This document shows positions 1-11,586 of a stretch of 64,000 nt of DNA, piece after piece. The notes beneath the pieces are model-generated. The model was not told the origin of the DNA and ran no database searches. It saw only the letters and a list, made by a program, of their open reading frames with translations. Location of the stretch: assembly GCA_950295325.1 (NCBI GenBank), contig OX485807.1:14041001-14105000 (forward strand), in the 5' to 3' direction. The first letter of the stretch is position 1. Each line of letters starts with the position of its first letter. Position numbers and translations under genes: made by a program. This DNA comes from Polytrichum commune. Taxonomy: Eukaryota; Streptophyta; Polytrichopsida; Polytrichales; Polytrichaceae.

Positions 1-299
1 ACCAAATGTGTTTTGTATGTCTTGTGAAAACTCGAGAGAAGAAGCTGCATCTCTAAGATTTCAATCAGACAAAGAAACTTTCAACAACAAATCAAGTCGA
101 TATGTTTGACCAACCGGATTTCCTACTTGACCAACTTGACTAACTTCACCAGAAATGTTGATGACATCTTCAATATTATGCTCTTCAGATGTTTACAGAT
201 TTGCAAAACATTGAAACAATGGAAGTGTTCTTTGTGTTCCATGCTCCGTGCCAGCGTGTCGGACAATGATCCCATCTTTAATTTCAAGGTGCAACATTT

Positions 300-2970
300 T
301 AAACACTTTCATAGTATGCTTACAAATCATTCATTGGGCAGCAATAGGACAGTTGCACTGTGCCCACCCTAAATTGGGGGAATAGATGGTCCATACCTTA
401 GGACGATTATTGACCGAGCCGACATATACAACGTCGTCATCAATGCATATTAGAACGTTGGAATCTCGTATGGCATCGGCTCGGATGATAGCTAAAGCGA
501 CAATGCCCTCTTGGTTGCGATTGCGAATGAATCCAAAGGCCTTATATTGAACGCCGTACCAATAATGGGTGACCACCTCTCTAGTAAGATGGTAAATCAA
601 CCAATCCATACGGCGGCCACTGAAACATTCTTTAGCAGATTCCAATATACTCTTCAAATTCGAGTGATATGACTTGATTGCAGCATTTGTGTTATGCCCA
701 GCGTGTGGAATGTTGCGACTGCCGGTACACCACATGGAAATTTTATCCATCCAAACGTCATTCATGTATTTCATGAATGTCATTGCTTTTGGATGATTGC
801 GTTATATATCACGGAGTTGGTCATGTGCCCATAACACCAGATCATAATCAATGGGACAACCTTTCCTATACATAACAAGTCCAATTTGTTGTAAAACAAC
901 AACTCTCTCAACCTTGTCGTTCATTTTTTTGACAACATTTTTTGCCCTTGCTTTTCGCACATGCCATAAGCATAGAAAAATTTGGGCAGATGGCCACACT
1001 TTTCTGAAGAAAATATATCAAATTCATAATTAATTATCAAGTATTTTTAAACTACAATGAATTAGACATATGATGGTGTGAAAACCATGACCTTCAACCA
1101 ATAACACATGCATATAAAAACCTTACAACTAGATATTCATTATATGATTCCACAATAGATGCTTAAGCAATATTGCAACAAATTTTATGTATTTTTTAGA
1201 GCTCAATACATGTCAATGTGCAAAATATAAAATGCATAATATATATATATATATATATATCACACTAAATGCATGATACGATGTGTACATATCATAGAAT
1301 GCACAACAAAGAGGGATATACTTGAGAGTGTTGATTTCGGCTTGTGCACTATCAACAATTATTGATGATGGACTCCATGTCTCGTGAAGACTCTGAACGT
1401 TGCAATGCAATGCATCAAGCACATGTCTAAGATCATCTTCACGAGACCGTGATATGACAAAAAATGCTACCGGTATTCCATTCCTCCAATCATCAAATAC
1501 CATGACTGTATAAAGCAGATACTGCACAACCAATAGACCAATAAAATAATGTTAGAAAGATATTAAACAAATTTCATAATAACATAAATTGTACATGAAT
1601 TTTTATATTTAAACCTTTGAGATAGCAACATACCCTAGTTTGATTGGTTCCAAACGTCGCGTCGATTGCAATTGCACTGTTATGGCCAAATCATGCCATC
1701 ATCTGTTGTTACCATTCAGTCTGAATTCCAAGGCTGAATGGGATCTCTTCTTGATTGGTGTTATTAAGATCTAGAAGAGAATGTTCTTGATAAAAAAAAA
1801 ACACAGAGTTAGGGTTTTCATGTACCCACATCCGTACGTTGATTGGATCTGAAGGATGTTTTTTCTATAATTCTTCAGCTCTCTTCTTGCAGATATTACG
1901 TACATCGGAAGGAAGCAAAAAAATATCCCTTGTTACCCGTTCGTTACACTTCGCCAACTCCTTCACATTTTGTTTGTGTTGGCTCATGATTTGAGCCGGA
2001 GATAATCCCAAGGCATGCATCTATTCTATGCAAAGTTTCATGTCTTCAAATATATTAGACCCCAATGCATGACGAAAGCCAGCCACTGTGCTTCCATGAC
2101 ATGTCTCCCCATATTTATTTGTATGCTCTATATGCTCATATATGAGCTGACATAATGAGTCATCAAGATAAGGTCTCTTCGCAACAAAACGACGAAGACA
2201 TCCACGCTTAATGGACATACCTGCTAGAGTTTTTCCAATTCTTTGTATCTTTTGGCCATCTTGCAAGTAACAGGGAAAGCGTCATAGTCAGGGATAATCT
2301 TGCGACCTCGCTTGGTTTTAATTTCTGATGATTTCTTTTTACATTTTTTCTGCGTAGATTTTAGGAGCGCTTGCATGTCATGTAGAACACCCCTGTTTTA
2401 TCCTCTGGTCCAAAGTTGCATCTATATTTGAATACAATAAAGAATGTTAAGCATTGATAATTTGATTGTAGATTTGTCACATGCCATCCTAATTATTGAT
2501 ATCTGCTATTGTCAAGCCTGAATCTCTCAAATTAGAGGTTTGATGTATAGATGGAGGCAACTATTGTAATTGAATGCCTTTTTTACACACAAACATTAGA
2601 ATGAATAGGCGATGGTGCATTAATTTGAGAAATGGAGAGGATTGTAATGGATAACATTACTTGGTTGCAATGCTATGACTGTTGGCTCTTGGATTGCTGA
2701 GGGAATTTGGAAGATTTGTGTTGATAATTTCTTTGGTAAATTTGCAAGGAAAGAGGTCGTTATTTTGTTCCCCAACTATGAAGTCATGAAGCCTCTCCCA
2801 AGGTATGACTGCATATTTGATGGTGTTGTAACGACCATTTCCAGACAAAACTTGTTGAGTCCACTGGAGGTCCTCAAAGGCAAATGGGCATGTCGGTGGA
2901 TATTGAGTCGATTCTTGTAATCTCTTTATCAAATATGCATATACAATTTGGAAATCCATCAAATAAGCTT
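300..2970 (-). pseudogene. Mutator-like (MULE) transposase remnant, copy 1
   Basis: Decayed MULE transposase read from right to left. The N-terminal part (2962-2657) has a GEQ...FPCKFTK motif. A middle part (2266-1800) includes TRDIFLLPSD. The first catalytic Asp lies in IDATFGTNQT (about 1640-1670) and the second in IIVDSAQAE (about 1330-1350). A LCLWHVRKA segment follows (999-802), then a C-terminal SWIM zinc finger CNCP...CKH (about 365-310). A donor after ...GTNQT and an acceptor before YLLYTVMVFDDW match the second copy at 7 kb, so the intron position is shared. The reading frame is broken by several stops (after IE, EEL, TEW and MMA), by a shift near 800, and by a TGA between CNCPIAAQ and MICKH inside the SWIM finger. 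It cannot make a transposase. Terminal inverted repeats were not found. MULE identity is established family knowledge; the decay is seen directly. Confidence 0.85.
1236..1260. repeat. (AT)n microsatellite
   Basis: Uninterrupted AT dinucleotide run inside an intron-like gap of the first MULE remnant. Confidence 0.9.
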
Positions 2971-3454
2971 TGGCAACCTATTTCCAACCATCTCTTTGTA
3001 ATCTATGTTGCAACCACAAAATCCAACAAATGAATATGAAATGTGTAGGTGGGTATATTCTATTAGATCAATAAGTTTGTGTCATTAAACCAACCACATT
3101 AACTAACCGATTAGAGACACATAGGACTCATTGATGATGATCCAAGCAAAGAAGTACATAACAATTTTGGATCTACCCTTGATATGAACAATAAATTGTA
3201 GTGAATCAACCTAATTATCAGATGTAGCAAATGTCATAAGACTACATCATCTACCAGTACATAATCAAATCAAATATGAAAAAAAATACTCATACTAAAC
3301 CTACAAACCATGTATATGTAATACGGGACAAAAGAAGTGAGAGCACTAAGCTATGAAATATTTGCATCATAGGCTAAAAGAGGAAGATCGCTTCATTACA
3401 AGCATTATTTGTACGAAATAGTTGTTGGTACTAATAAGAATGGATCTGTTAATT

Positions 3455-4150
3455 TTGTTGCACAACACATTTGTAGATCTGGTACATAACACGTTTATGG
3501 ATTTGGATCTGGTGTACAAGACATTTGTAAATCTGGATCTAGTGCACAACACATTTGTAAATCTAGTTCTAGTGCACAACACATTTGTAAATCTAGTTCT
3601 AGTGCACAACATATATATATAATTTGGATGTGGTGCACAACACATTTGTAAATCTAGACCTAGTGCACGATACATCTATAAATATGGATTTGGTGCATGA
3701 CACATGACACATTTTTCAAAATGTGGATCTAGTGCATGACACATTTGCAGACCTGGATGTAGTGCATAGCACATTTGTAAATTTCAATATGATGTATGGC
3801 ACATTCACAAATATGGATCAAGTGCATGACACATTTGAATATGACGCATGACACATTTGTAAATATGAATATGATGCATGACATATTTGTAAATCTGGAT
3901 CTTGTGCATGACACATTTGTAAATATGAATATGACGCATGACATATTTATAAATATGGATCCGGTGCATGACACGTTTGTAAATTTGGATCTAGTGCATG
4001 ACACATTCGTAAATATGAATATGACGGATGACACATTTGTAAATTTGGATTTAGTGCATAATACATTTGTAGATTTGGGACCGGCGTATAACACATTCCA
4101 AAGATTTTGATGCATAATACATCCGCAGATATCGTTTGCATAACACATTA
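3455..4150. repeat. 30-bp minisatellite, about 23 copies
   Basis: The unit, roughly GTGCATGACACATTTGTAAA plus ten variable bases, recurs every 30 bp. Because 30 is a multiple of three and the unit lacks stops in several frames, both strands show long open frames: plus LDLVHDTFVN-like decapeptides, minus TRSRFTNVSC-like decapeptides. Codon content, lack of a start context and simultaneous openness on both strands indicate a DNA repeat, not a gene. Left units (3480-3660) are more homogeneous than right ones. Confidence 0.9.
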
Positions 4151-4159
4151 GCAAATGTG

Positions 4160-5270
4160 GTTGAAAACCGATGGGAAGGAGATAGGGAACGTTCCCAATG
4201 CTCGGAAGAGGGTCCATGGCTCGAAGGATGACTAACGTCGTTGGAGCTAACTCCGTCCAAGGTTCCATCTGGTCTGGCAAGGTGCGGGCAACAACGTGGG
4301 CAGGTCTAGAAAGTTATGGTTTGGGCACTAACACGTGGGCCAGGGGACGCGGATTCTTAGGCGCACAGAGCTCGATAGGGGTTCTTTAGCATCCGGCTAA
4401 AGTAACACCTTCGCTTTGGTGACCTATTTTTAAAAGTTGTCAACACATGAGTGCAACGGTGCCATCTAGTACATCATTGTTAGAATCGGTTCATCGTATG
4501 CAGCATTAAGTATAGAATTACACCACTTTGGTCATTCATAACAGTGGTGTAGGAAGTATGCAAGAACGCTTTTAGAAAAACACCAATAATCGCAACCCTT
4601 GCTAGGTGCCCTTAACTATCTTGACCGTTTCTCAATTCTAGGAAGGGTCATAAGCGCCGATCCTTCACATTCCACCCATGTGAATGATTAGCCCTTGGAC
4701 TTCCAAGCTTATAAGTGGGTGACCAACCCTCCTACACTTTCATTCGGGACTCTCCCCTTAGTCGGTAGCCAATGATTAGATGTGGACTTCCATCCATGGA
4801 AGTTCAATCTTTAGTTGATCAGTGCGTTGCCGGAGCAACACTACAACAACCCGAACCATACTAGGCAACTATGCCCCCACCCTGGACCAACGCCCATGGA
4901 GGTTGTGTTGTTCGGCCTCGGGTGGGTTCGGTCGGCCATGCCACCTCACCCCTATAAGCCTCTAGGAGTTTTGGCAGGGCCCCTATCCCACCGTCAAGTA
5001 ACCTTTTGTCTCTCTCTCTCAAGAGTTGGGGCCAAGTAGACATTTTCCCTTAGCCCCTGGGGTTCGAAGCCCCCAACAGCTTCATACCTTCATAACTTTG
5101 TTATATGATCTCTGCTTCTATCAAGCAACCACTCCATCGACATCTACTTGTTGCATAGATGCCAATAGACTCCTCACTTGTTGCATTCAGGCAAGTATTG
5201 AGGAAGTTATGGTTATTCTAACCTTGGGAGTCTCGGGCGTCACTCCCAGGCCACTGTTGTCCCAGGGCGT
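4160..5270. other. Spacer without recognisable gene
   Basis: Mixed-composition DNA directly after the 30-bp array. Short open frames on both strands have no recognisable family. A C15 tract begins at 5274 just beyond it. Confidence 0.5.
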
Positions 5271-5317
5271 TGTCCCCCCCCCCCCCCCGGTGTCTCAACC
5301 CCTCTTTAGGGACCCCA

Positions 5318-5530
5318 ACCCGGTTGTCCTGCAAAACCAACTCTGAAAGAACCACAACATGGTTGTTAAGCATAACTAGCTCTAGAGGAACACCATTATG
5401 GTTGTCCTGCAAAACAAGCTCTGGAGGAACACCATTCCGGCCATCCTGTAGAACCGGCTCTAGAGGAACACCATCATGGTTGTCCTGCACAACCAAATCT
5501 ACAAGAACATCCTAAAGCATGTCCTCCAAA
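5318..5530. repeat. 39-bp tandem repeat, about 5 copies
   Basis: The unit CTCTAGAGGAACACCATTAT followed by GGTTGTCCTGCAAAACAAG is repeated with substitutions at about 39-bp spacing. The period is a multiple of three, so overlapping frames stay open on both strands (13-residue repeats); these are not treated as genes. Confidence 0.85.
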
Positions 5531-5639
5531 ACAAGCTGTCAAGAGACATTGCATCCCCAGTTCTCGAAGAACGCGTGTCGGGGGGCGCGTCATCCCTCAA
5601 CGTCCATCCGTTTGTGACCGGTTGGACCCGTCACATCCC

Positions 5640-6170
5640 CGCGAACGGGCAGCCCTAGAAATTCCATCCAGATGCCCCCCTAGAAGTTGGGGGGGGGGGG
5701 GAGGCGAAACTTAATGTCCTCCGACTTTAAGGAGCAGTCCGCAGCTCCCCTCAAGAATCAAGGAAAGGAAGGTTTGTCAAGCTTTGGAGTACGTGGTGAA
5801 ATCTTAGCCCTTCATGGAGATTAATGGGGTAGCTAACTTTGGAGTTTCTCATACTTACCCTTCACTTGCCCTCAATTGTTGGAGGGCTGGTCATCGTTCA
5901 TAAATGTTTGTTGAGTTAGCAACGAATGAGGAGAACTGGCCGCTAGTTGCAAATGAACCAGTTGAGTTTAAGAGATAAGCGGTTGGAGTTCAAGGCTTCA
6001 GGAACATTACCCACCAGTTTAGAGGAATTTATGGAATATACCTCAAATGATTAAAGAAAACCCGAAAGATGTCAATATGTAACCGGTTGGACTTGGACAC
6101 ACTGGGATCTCTCGACCAGTTATGCTCAAAATCCTCCCTAGACATTGTTGAGTAGTGTGTGTTACTCCTC
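5640..6170. other. Spacer with G13 tract and dispersed repeat
   Basis: Holds CTAGAAGTT followed by a 13-G run and ACTTAATGTCCTCC (about 5681-5720), a motif also present in each unit of the array at 10.2-11 kb. Bases about 5930-6140 (AACCAGTTGAGTTTAAGAGA and flanks) resemble 40340-40490 inside the Harbinger-like element. No gene seen. Confidence 0.6.
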
Positions 6171-6176
6171 CCCTAA

Positions 6177-6850
6177 AAGTGGAATATGTGTGTGTGATAA
6201 AACAAATTCATGGGGGTAGGTGATGGGGAGAGGGTTAGGAATAAGTTGTTAAGGCTATCTGTAAAGATGTGGGTATCTGTTTGGGTGGTTCATATGGTTT
6301 TGATAGCGATGCGTATTGCATTAAGCTATGTTCTGAGGATATTTTGGTAGCCTGGTAGTCTTTTTGATATCCGGGTATTGTTATTGGGGCTGTATATTCC
6401 AGATCATGTCGTGTTGCCTTCTATTTGGCCTTTCGAGTTTTTGGAAGGTGGGATGAATGATCCGTCTGTGTATATGCATTGTTGTGGATGAAATTTAAGT
6501 GGATGAATGTGGTTGTATTTTGTGGGTAGGGGTGTTGTATTGGTATTCTTGGGAGGGGAATTAGTTTTGGGGGCATATAACCATGTTTTGGAGAATTTAA
6601 CCTTGTGGTGTGTTGTTGTAGGTGGGAAGGGGTGGGTGTCTATGTGTGTGTTTAGTTTTCTTTTAAAAACATTTTGTAGTTCTTGCGGAGTTTGTAATTT
6701 TGTTGTTGGGTGTGATTGGTTGTGTACACAAATTATTGATGTGAGGGTTGGTTTTATGTATTGGTAGTATTTTGGCCATTCCGGTGTGGGGTTATATTGT
6801 GGAGTATGCGGGCTCCAATATACCACATTGGTGTCTTGGCTTACCAAACC
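6177..6850 (-). pseudogene. Non-LTR retrotransposon (LINE) RNase H remnant
   Basis: The minus-strand translation gives an RNase H domain: IYTDGSF with the first catalytic Asp (about 6440-6460), then SGIYS, RLPGYQ, LNAIRIAI, and THIFTDSLN with a later catalytic Asp (about 6250-6270). The expected Glu codon between these (family pattern R-x-E-L) is a TAG at 6326-6328, and two further stops interrupt the domain (TGA at 6404-6406 and another near 6295). The 5' part, with NPTPEWPKYYQYI, is probably the linker after the reverse transcriptase; no reverse transcriptase is present. The fragment abuts the second MULE near 6805-6850 on the same strand, so one element was truncated by the other. The LINE assignment rests on the RNase H motifs only. 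Confidence 0.75.
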
Positions 6851-9020
6851 TCGTTCATGTATCTCATGAACATAGTTGTCATTGGACGAGTGTTGGATAT
6901 CTTGTCAAGTTGGGTAAGGGCCCAGTCAACCGAATCATCATCAACATTGCATTTATATATATATATATATGTGATGTCACCAAGCATTTGAAGAACAATG
7001 GTGCGTTCCCCAACGTTGGATATTTTTTTTTCACGGCATTCTTTGCCCATGCCTTCATAACATGCCATAAGCACAAAATATCCTAACATCAGGCCACACC
7101 ATGTTGCACAGGCACCACACAACAAAAGGGGATGTGAAATGGAGGTCAGTAACTAAAGAATTGTTTTATCTCACACCAAGATTGGTTGTATGATATTGAA
7201 GGATTGTTCTATCACTCTGAAAGACATAAATTTCGATGTGAAAATACAAATGTCTCATTGAAGAACAAATACAAATTAACTTACCTTAATGTATTAATTT
7301 CAGCCTAAACATTGTCAAGGATAATAGAGGATAAATTCAAGTCATAATTGATTATTTGAACCATGTGATGTAGAGCCAGAAGTATTGGGCAGAGGTTTTG
7401 TTCACGTGTCCGCGAAATGACCAAAAAAACCACATGTATGTCATTTCTCCAATTGTCGAACACCATAACCATGTAGAGTGGATATTGTTGAAAACTTGTA
7501 GTATCATGGTTAAAACGGGGGTGAATAAGCATGTAAAGACAATGAATGACACAATGACATGATGACACAATTTAAGATAGTGGCATACATAAATGACAAT
7601 AAATACAAAACCACAAATATGAAGGACATAGATTAATATCCCATCTTAGTTTGGTTGGTGCCAAATGTGGCGTCAATCGATAAAGAGTTGTTGTGGCCGA
7701 ACTTTGCCATCATCTCTAGTTGCCATTTAGTTTGAATGCCTAGGGTGAAAGGTGAGTCATTTTGTGTTTGGGAATTAAAGTCCATTAGTGAGTGCTCTTG
7801 GTAGTTAGACACGTTGTATGGATTCTTAGTTGCCCACATACGGACGATGATGGGATCATATGGATGTTTATCCCACAATTATTCCACCTTCTTACGACAA
7901 ATGTTCCTAATGTCTGATGGCAACAAAAATATGTCGCGCGTGACCAATTTGTTGGACATGGCCAATTCGTGAACCTCTTTGGTGTGTTGTTGGATGATTT
8001 GGACAAATGATAACCCATATGAATGCATTTGAGCAATTTTTAGTTTCATTTCCTTTGATAGTCCAACACTGAGTGCATATCTAAATCCACCGATCATGGT
8101 ACCATTGTTGTGTTCTCCAACGGCATTTAAGTGTTCTGCATTTTCATAAATTAACAAACACAACGAATAGTCCATGTTAGGTTTTTTTTGCCACAAAACA
8201 TCGTTGGCACCCTCGCTTGACGGAGTTGCCTGCTAATATCTTGCCAATGCACATTGCCTTTGGACGAGTTGATTTGGTCACTGGGTTAGACTTGTATTCC
8301 GGTATGACGTTCTTCCCTCGCTTTTTCTTCTGCAACATCTTCTACTTATTCTTTTTTTGGGTGGAATTTAGTAGAGTTTGCATATTATGTTGGACTTATA
8401 TTCAAGGCCAAAGTTGCAAATGTATCTAGAATGGCCATGGAAGAATGATATTAATGAATTTTTTTGGTTGTGTGGTATGTGAGTATGATGGGTGTTATTG
8501 ATTTATGTAGACCCAATTGCATGTAATGGTATATGAAGAACACATATACATATGTAGGCGCCACAACATGGAAAAGATATGCGTTCATGAGTATCTTAAT
8601 GAAGAATAGCAAGCAACAATTGAAGGACATCCAACTGAGGCACCCTCATAATCTGTAAGTACAATGTACTTCTAATTGTAGATTGTAGGAGGAAATGAAT
8701 ATTAATGATACTTGCATGGTGAGCATATTATAGCAAGTAAAACATGAAGAACAATGGGTGTGGTGCTAATTTCAGAGTAGGCAGTAGGTCAAACCTTAGT
8801 ACAAGTGTCGGATTGTTTGCTCAAGGTGTTCGCAAGGAGTGTGGCAAGTTAACACGTACAATGTCCTTGGTGAAATTGCAGGGGAAATGAGGATGTTGTT
8901 GCTCACCCTTAATGAAATCCATAAGTTTATTCCACAATATGATGGCTAGCATAGAGGTTTTGTGTATCCCTTGTTTGTGCATGACATGGCTAGTCCATAC
9001 CAAGTCATCCATGACAATAA
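6805..9020 (-). pseudogene. Mutator-like (MULE) transposase remnant, copy 2
   Basis: Same family as the element at 0.3-3 kb. Recognisable parts, right to left: GEQ...FPCNFTK (9012-8821), NMDYSLCLLIYENAEH to TRDIFLLPSDIRNICRKK (8196-7879), HPYDPIIVRMW to IDATFGTNQT with the first catalytic Asp (7878-7633), YPLYMVMVFDNWRN and SIILDNV with the second Asp (7568-7305), and the remnant ending RYMNEVW (7125-6841). After NEVW a stop is followed by a degraded MW-x-IGAR stretch, then LINE sequence, so the SWIM finger is missing. Further stops occur after KKVE and in place of the Gln following LDNV. A good donor (TTAAG then GTAAGT, about 7283) marks the intron after INTLR. Non-functional. Confidence 0.85.
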
Positions 9021-9024
9021 CACC

Positions 9025-9880
9025 TAGAGGGGGATTTTATACTTTCTCTCTCAACAAGATTAATATTAGATCAACCTACTTTGCACGAGATGTTGCAAGA
9101 GCAAATTGAGCGAAGTTGTCATCTGATTCTAGAATGGATTCAAGATGAGACATAGTGCAAGGACAATGGGCGCTCGCCATGTGATGGATATAAGTTTTGG
9201 AGCCCATTTCCATGGAGCTGAATGTGATGAGGGAAGAGACCTCTAAACCCTATATCCTTGCAATAAAAGTGAAAGCAGTGATGCAAAACAGAACAATTTC
9301 AAAAACTAACTACTTCACATGTTCCTAAAGCTTTGCATTCTTCCAAAAACGCTACAAAGAACTAGAAAATGAAGTGCAAAGAACTAAAAATAAAAAACCA
9401 GAGAACAAACGATGAACATAGTGAATTTTGTGCTGCATAACACACACAATGCAAAGAACTATATGTGCTGGGCACGGGGAGGTGATTCCATTGTCAAATT
9501 GAACACCACGTGCGAATAAAGTTTGCTACCCCTATATTACATGCCATAGATAATTTTTAAATTTATGATATTTTTTCTACATATACATAACCATTGATGG
9601 TATCTTTTGTATATTTTTTTGAAATTTTTAATCATCTTCACTTTTGTAGTAATTTTTTTAGTTCAATTCTATGTCATTCTAGTTAGAAATGGTATGCTTT
9701 ATTTGAAAAAATCATCAAATTTAGTTACTTTTTATTGATGAAAAAAAAATGTAAAAAATTTGACCCATTTTGGTGATGCTTTATGTAAAAAGTAGGATTT
9801 TTTACATGTAAAGTGTTTGCACATGGTTGTTCAACTTTACAATGGAGTGACCTCCCTGTGGCGCTGGGATCGAACAAGGG
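9025..9880. other. Spacer, no gene seen
   Basis: A+T-rich sequence upstream of the second MULE with no recognisable coding or structural signal. No MULE terminal inverted repeat was identified. Confidence 0.5.
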
Positions 9881-9884
9881 GTAA

Positions 9885-10140
9885 ACCCTATATTTGTAAA
9901 TAACGACACGTCCACATTTGCAAGACAATATATGTTCTACAAGATATGTAAAACAATGCATGTAGAACAACGTAAGTGGAAGAATATATGTATGACCATA
10001 TCTGTAAGACAATGTGCGTACGACAAGGTATGTGGAACCAAATTTGTAGGATTGGATCTGTAGGACAGGACATGCAAGACAAGATCTATGGGACAAAAAC
10101 TGCATGATTGGATCTATAAGACTGTGGTTTAGATTTATCT
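9885..10140. repeat. Degenerate short-unit tandem repeat
   Basis: Variants of GTAAGACAATATATG / ATCTGTAGGACAGGA recur at roughly 20-bp spacing. It grades into the first unit of the 240-bp array. Confidence 0.65.
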
Positions 10141-10990
10141 TCAACTTGGACGTCTATGGATGTGAAAGTGGTATGAACGGAGAAGTTTTTTCGTTGCTTT
10201 TAGGGCTAACGCCACTTTATGGGTAACCCTAACACTTTCATAAGGAATCCCTAGAAGTTTGTTTGGGGGGGGGGACTTAACGTCCTCCTTGGATCTGTAG
10301 GACAGGACATGCGAGACAAGATATATGGAACAAATACTGCATGATTGGATCTATAATAAGACTGTGGTTTAGATTTGTCTTCAACTCGGACGTCTATGAA
10401 CGCGAAAGTGGTGTGAACAGAGAAGTTTTTTCGTTGCTTTTAGGGCTAACGTCACTTTACGGGTAACCCTAACACTTTCATAAGGAATCCCTAGAAGTTT
10501 GTTTGGGGGGGGGGGACTTAACGTCCTCCTTGGATCTGTAGGACAGGACATGCGAGACAAGATATATGGAACAAATACTGCATGATTGGATCTATAATAA
10601 GACTGTGGTTTAGATTTGTCTTCAACTCGGACGTCTATGAACGCGAAAGTGGTGTGAACAGAGAAGTTTTTTCGTTGCTTTTAGGGCTAACGCCACTTTA
10701 TGGGTAACCCTAACACTTTCATAAGGAATCCCTAGAAGTTTGTTTGGGGGGGGGGGGACTTAACGTCCTCCTTGGATCTGTAGGACAGGACATGCGAGAC
10801 AAGATATATGGAACAAATACTGCATGATTGGATCTATAATAAGACTGTGGTTTAGATTTGTCTTCAACTCGGACGTCTATGAACGCGAAAGTGGTGTGAA
10901 CAGAGAAGTTTTTTCGTTGCTTTTAGGGCTAACGTCACTTTACGGGTAATCCCTAGAAGTTTGTTTGGGGGGGGGGTTAACGTCCTCCTT
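10054..10990. repeat. About 240-bp tandem array, four units
   Basis: GGATCTGTAGGACAGGACAT recurs at 10054, 10291, 10532 and 10774, with the array ending at about 10991. Spacings are 237, 241, 242 and 217 bp. Later units are almost identical. The last is short because it lacks the CCCTAACACTTTCATAAGG segment. Each unit carries CTAGAAGTTTGTTT, a G-run of variable length (about 10 to 13) and a TTAACGTCCTCCTT tail. The run length is the main difference between units. Confidence 0.95.
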
Positions 10991-10999
10991 GGTTTCAGA

Positions 11000-11150
11000 C
11001 CCCCTATACCAAACCTCATACTTCGAAGCATACCCACTGTAAACCGGCCTACTATGCACAGTGGATGGGGAGTCATTGGAATTCGAACCCATGACCTGGA
11101 CCATACTCCCTGTCACCCTAAAAGGAACTGAGTGGCCCACTCTGGAGCTG
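11000..11150 (-). repeat. Possible tRNA-derived (SINE-like) fragment
   Basis: The minus strand contains GGGTTCGAATTCC, matching the RNA polymerase III B box, with a weaker A-box-like TAGGGTGACAGGG about 30 bases upstream. The 3' part (GTCTGAAACCAAGGAGGACG) runs into the tandem array. No complete tRNA fold and no A-tail are visible, so this is only a candidate. Confidence 0.3.
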
Positions 11151-11586
11151 CCATGTGCTGCATTGCTTCTGTGCTTCCGTCCCTCTCTGATTGTTGTCAC
11201 AATCCTAAGTTACGCTCTAATCAATTGTGCTGGCCATCATCGGATCGATCCAGCTCGCAGCTCTCAATTCCGGTGGAGTAAATCCGTCGCAACTTTCGGC
11301 CGAGCAAATCTTGTTTAAGTTAGGTCGACAACACAATGGTCGTGTGGCTTTGGTGATTGAGTAGTAGCTTTTTCTCCTTTCCAGGCAAGGACATACATGC
11401 AGGGATGGAGAGGATGTGTCTCATGCCATCATGGAGCTTTGGAATTCTTGGTTGTTCCGGGTTGCTGTTTGATGTGAGTGTTTCCGGGATGAGTTTTGTG
11501 AAGATTTCGGAGTGGTGAGGATATCGGCAACCGTTTTGCTGGAGAATCTGATGAGCTGCTCCATCTCGGTGGTTTTGGTGGACAGG

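Noticed and set aside
3729-4280. 183-residue minus-strand open frame
   Set aside because: Produced by the 30-bp repeat, which lacks stops on both strands; no start context or family.
9840-9900. Possible tRNA-like B box (GTTCGATCCC on the minus strand)
   Set aside because: No A box at proper spacing and no cloverleaf; also 32941-32980 and 35345-35365 have only isolated GTTCGA words.
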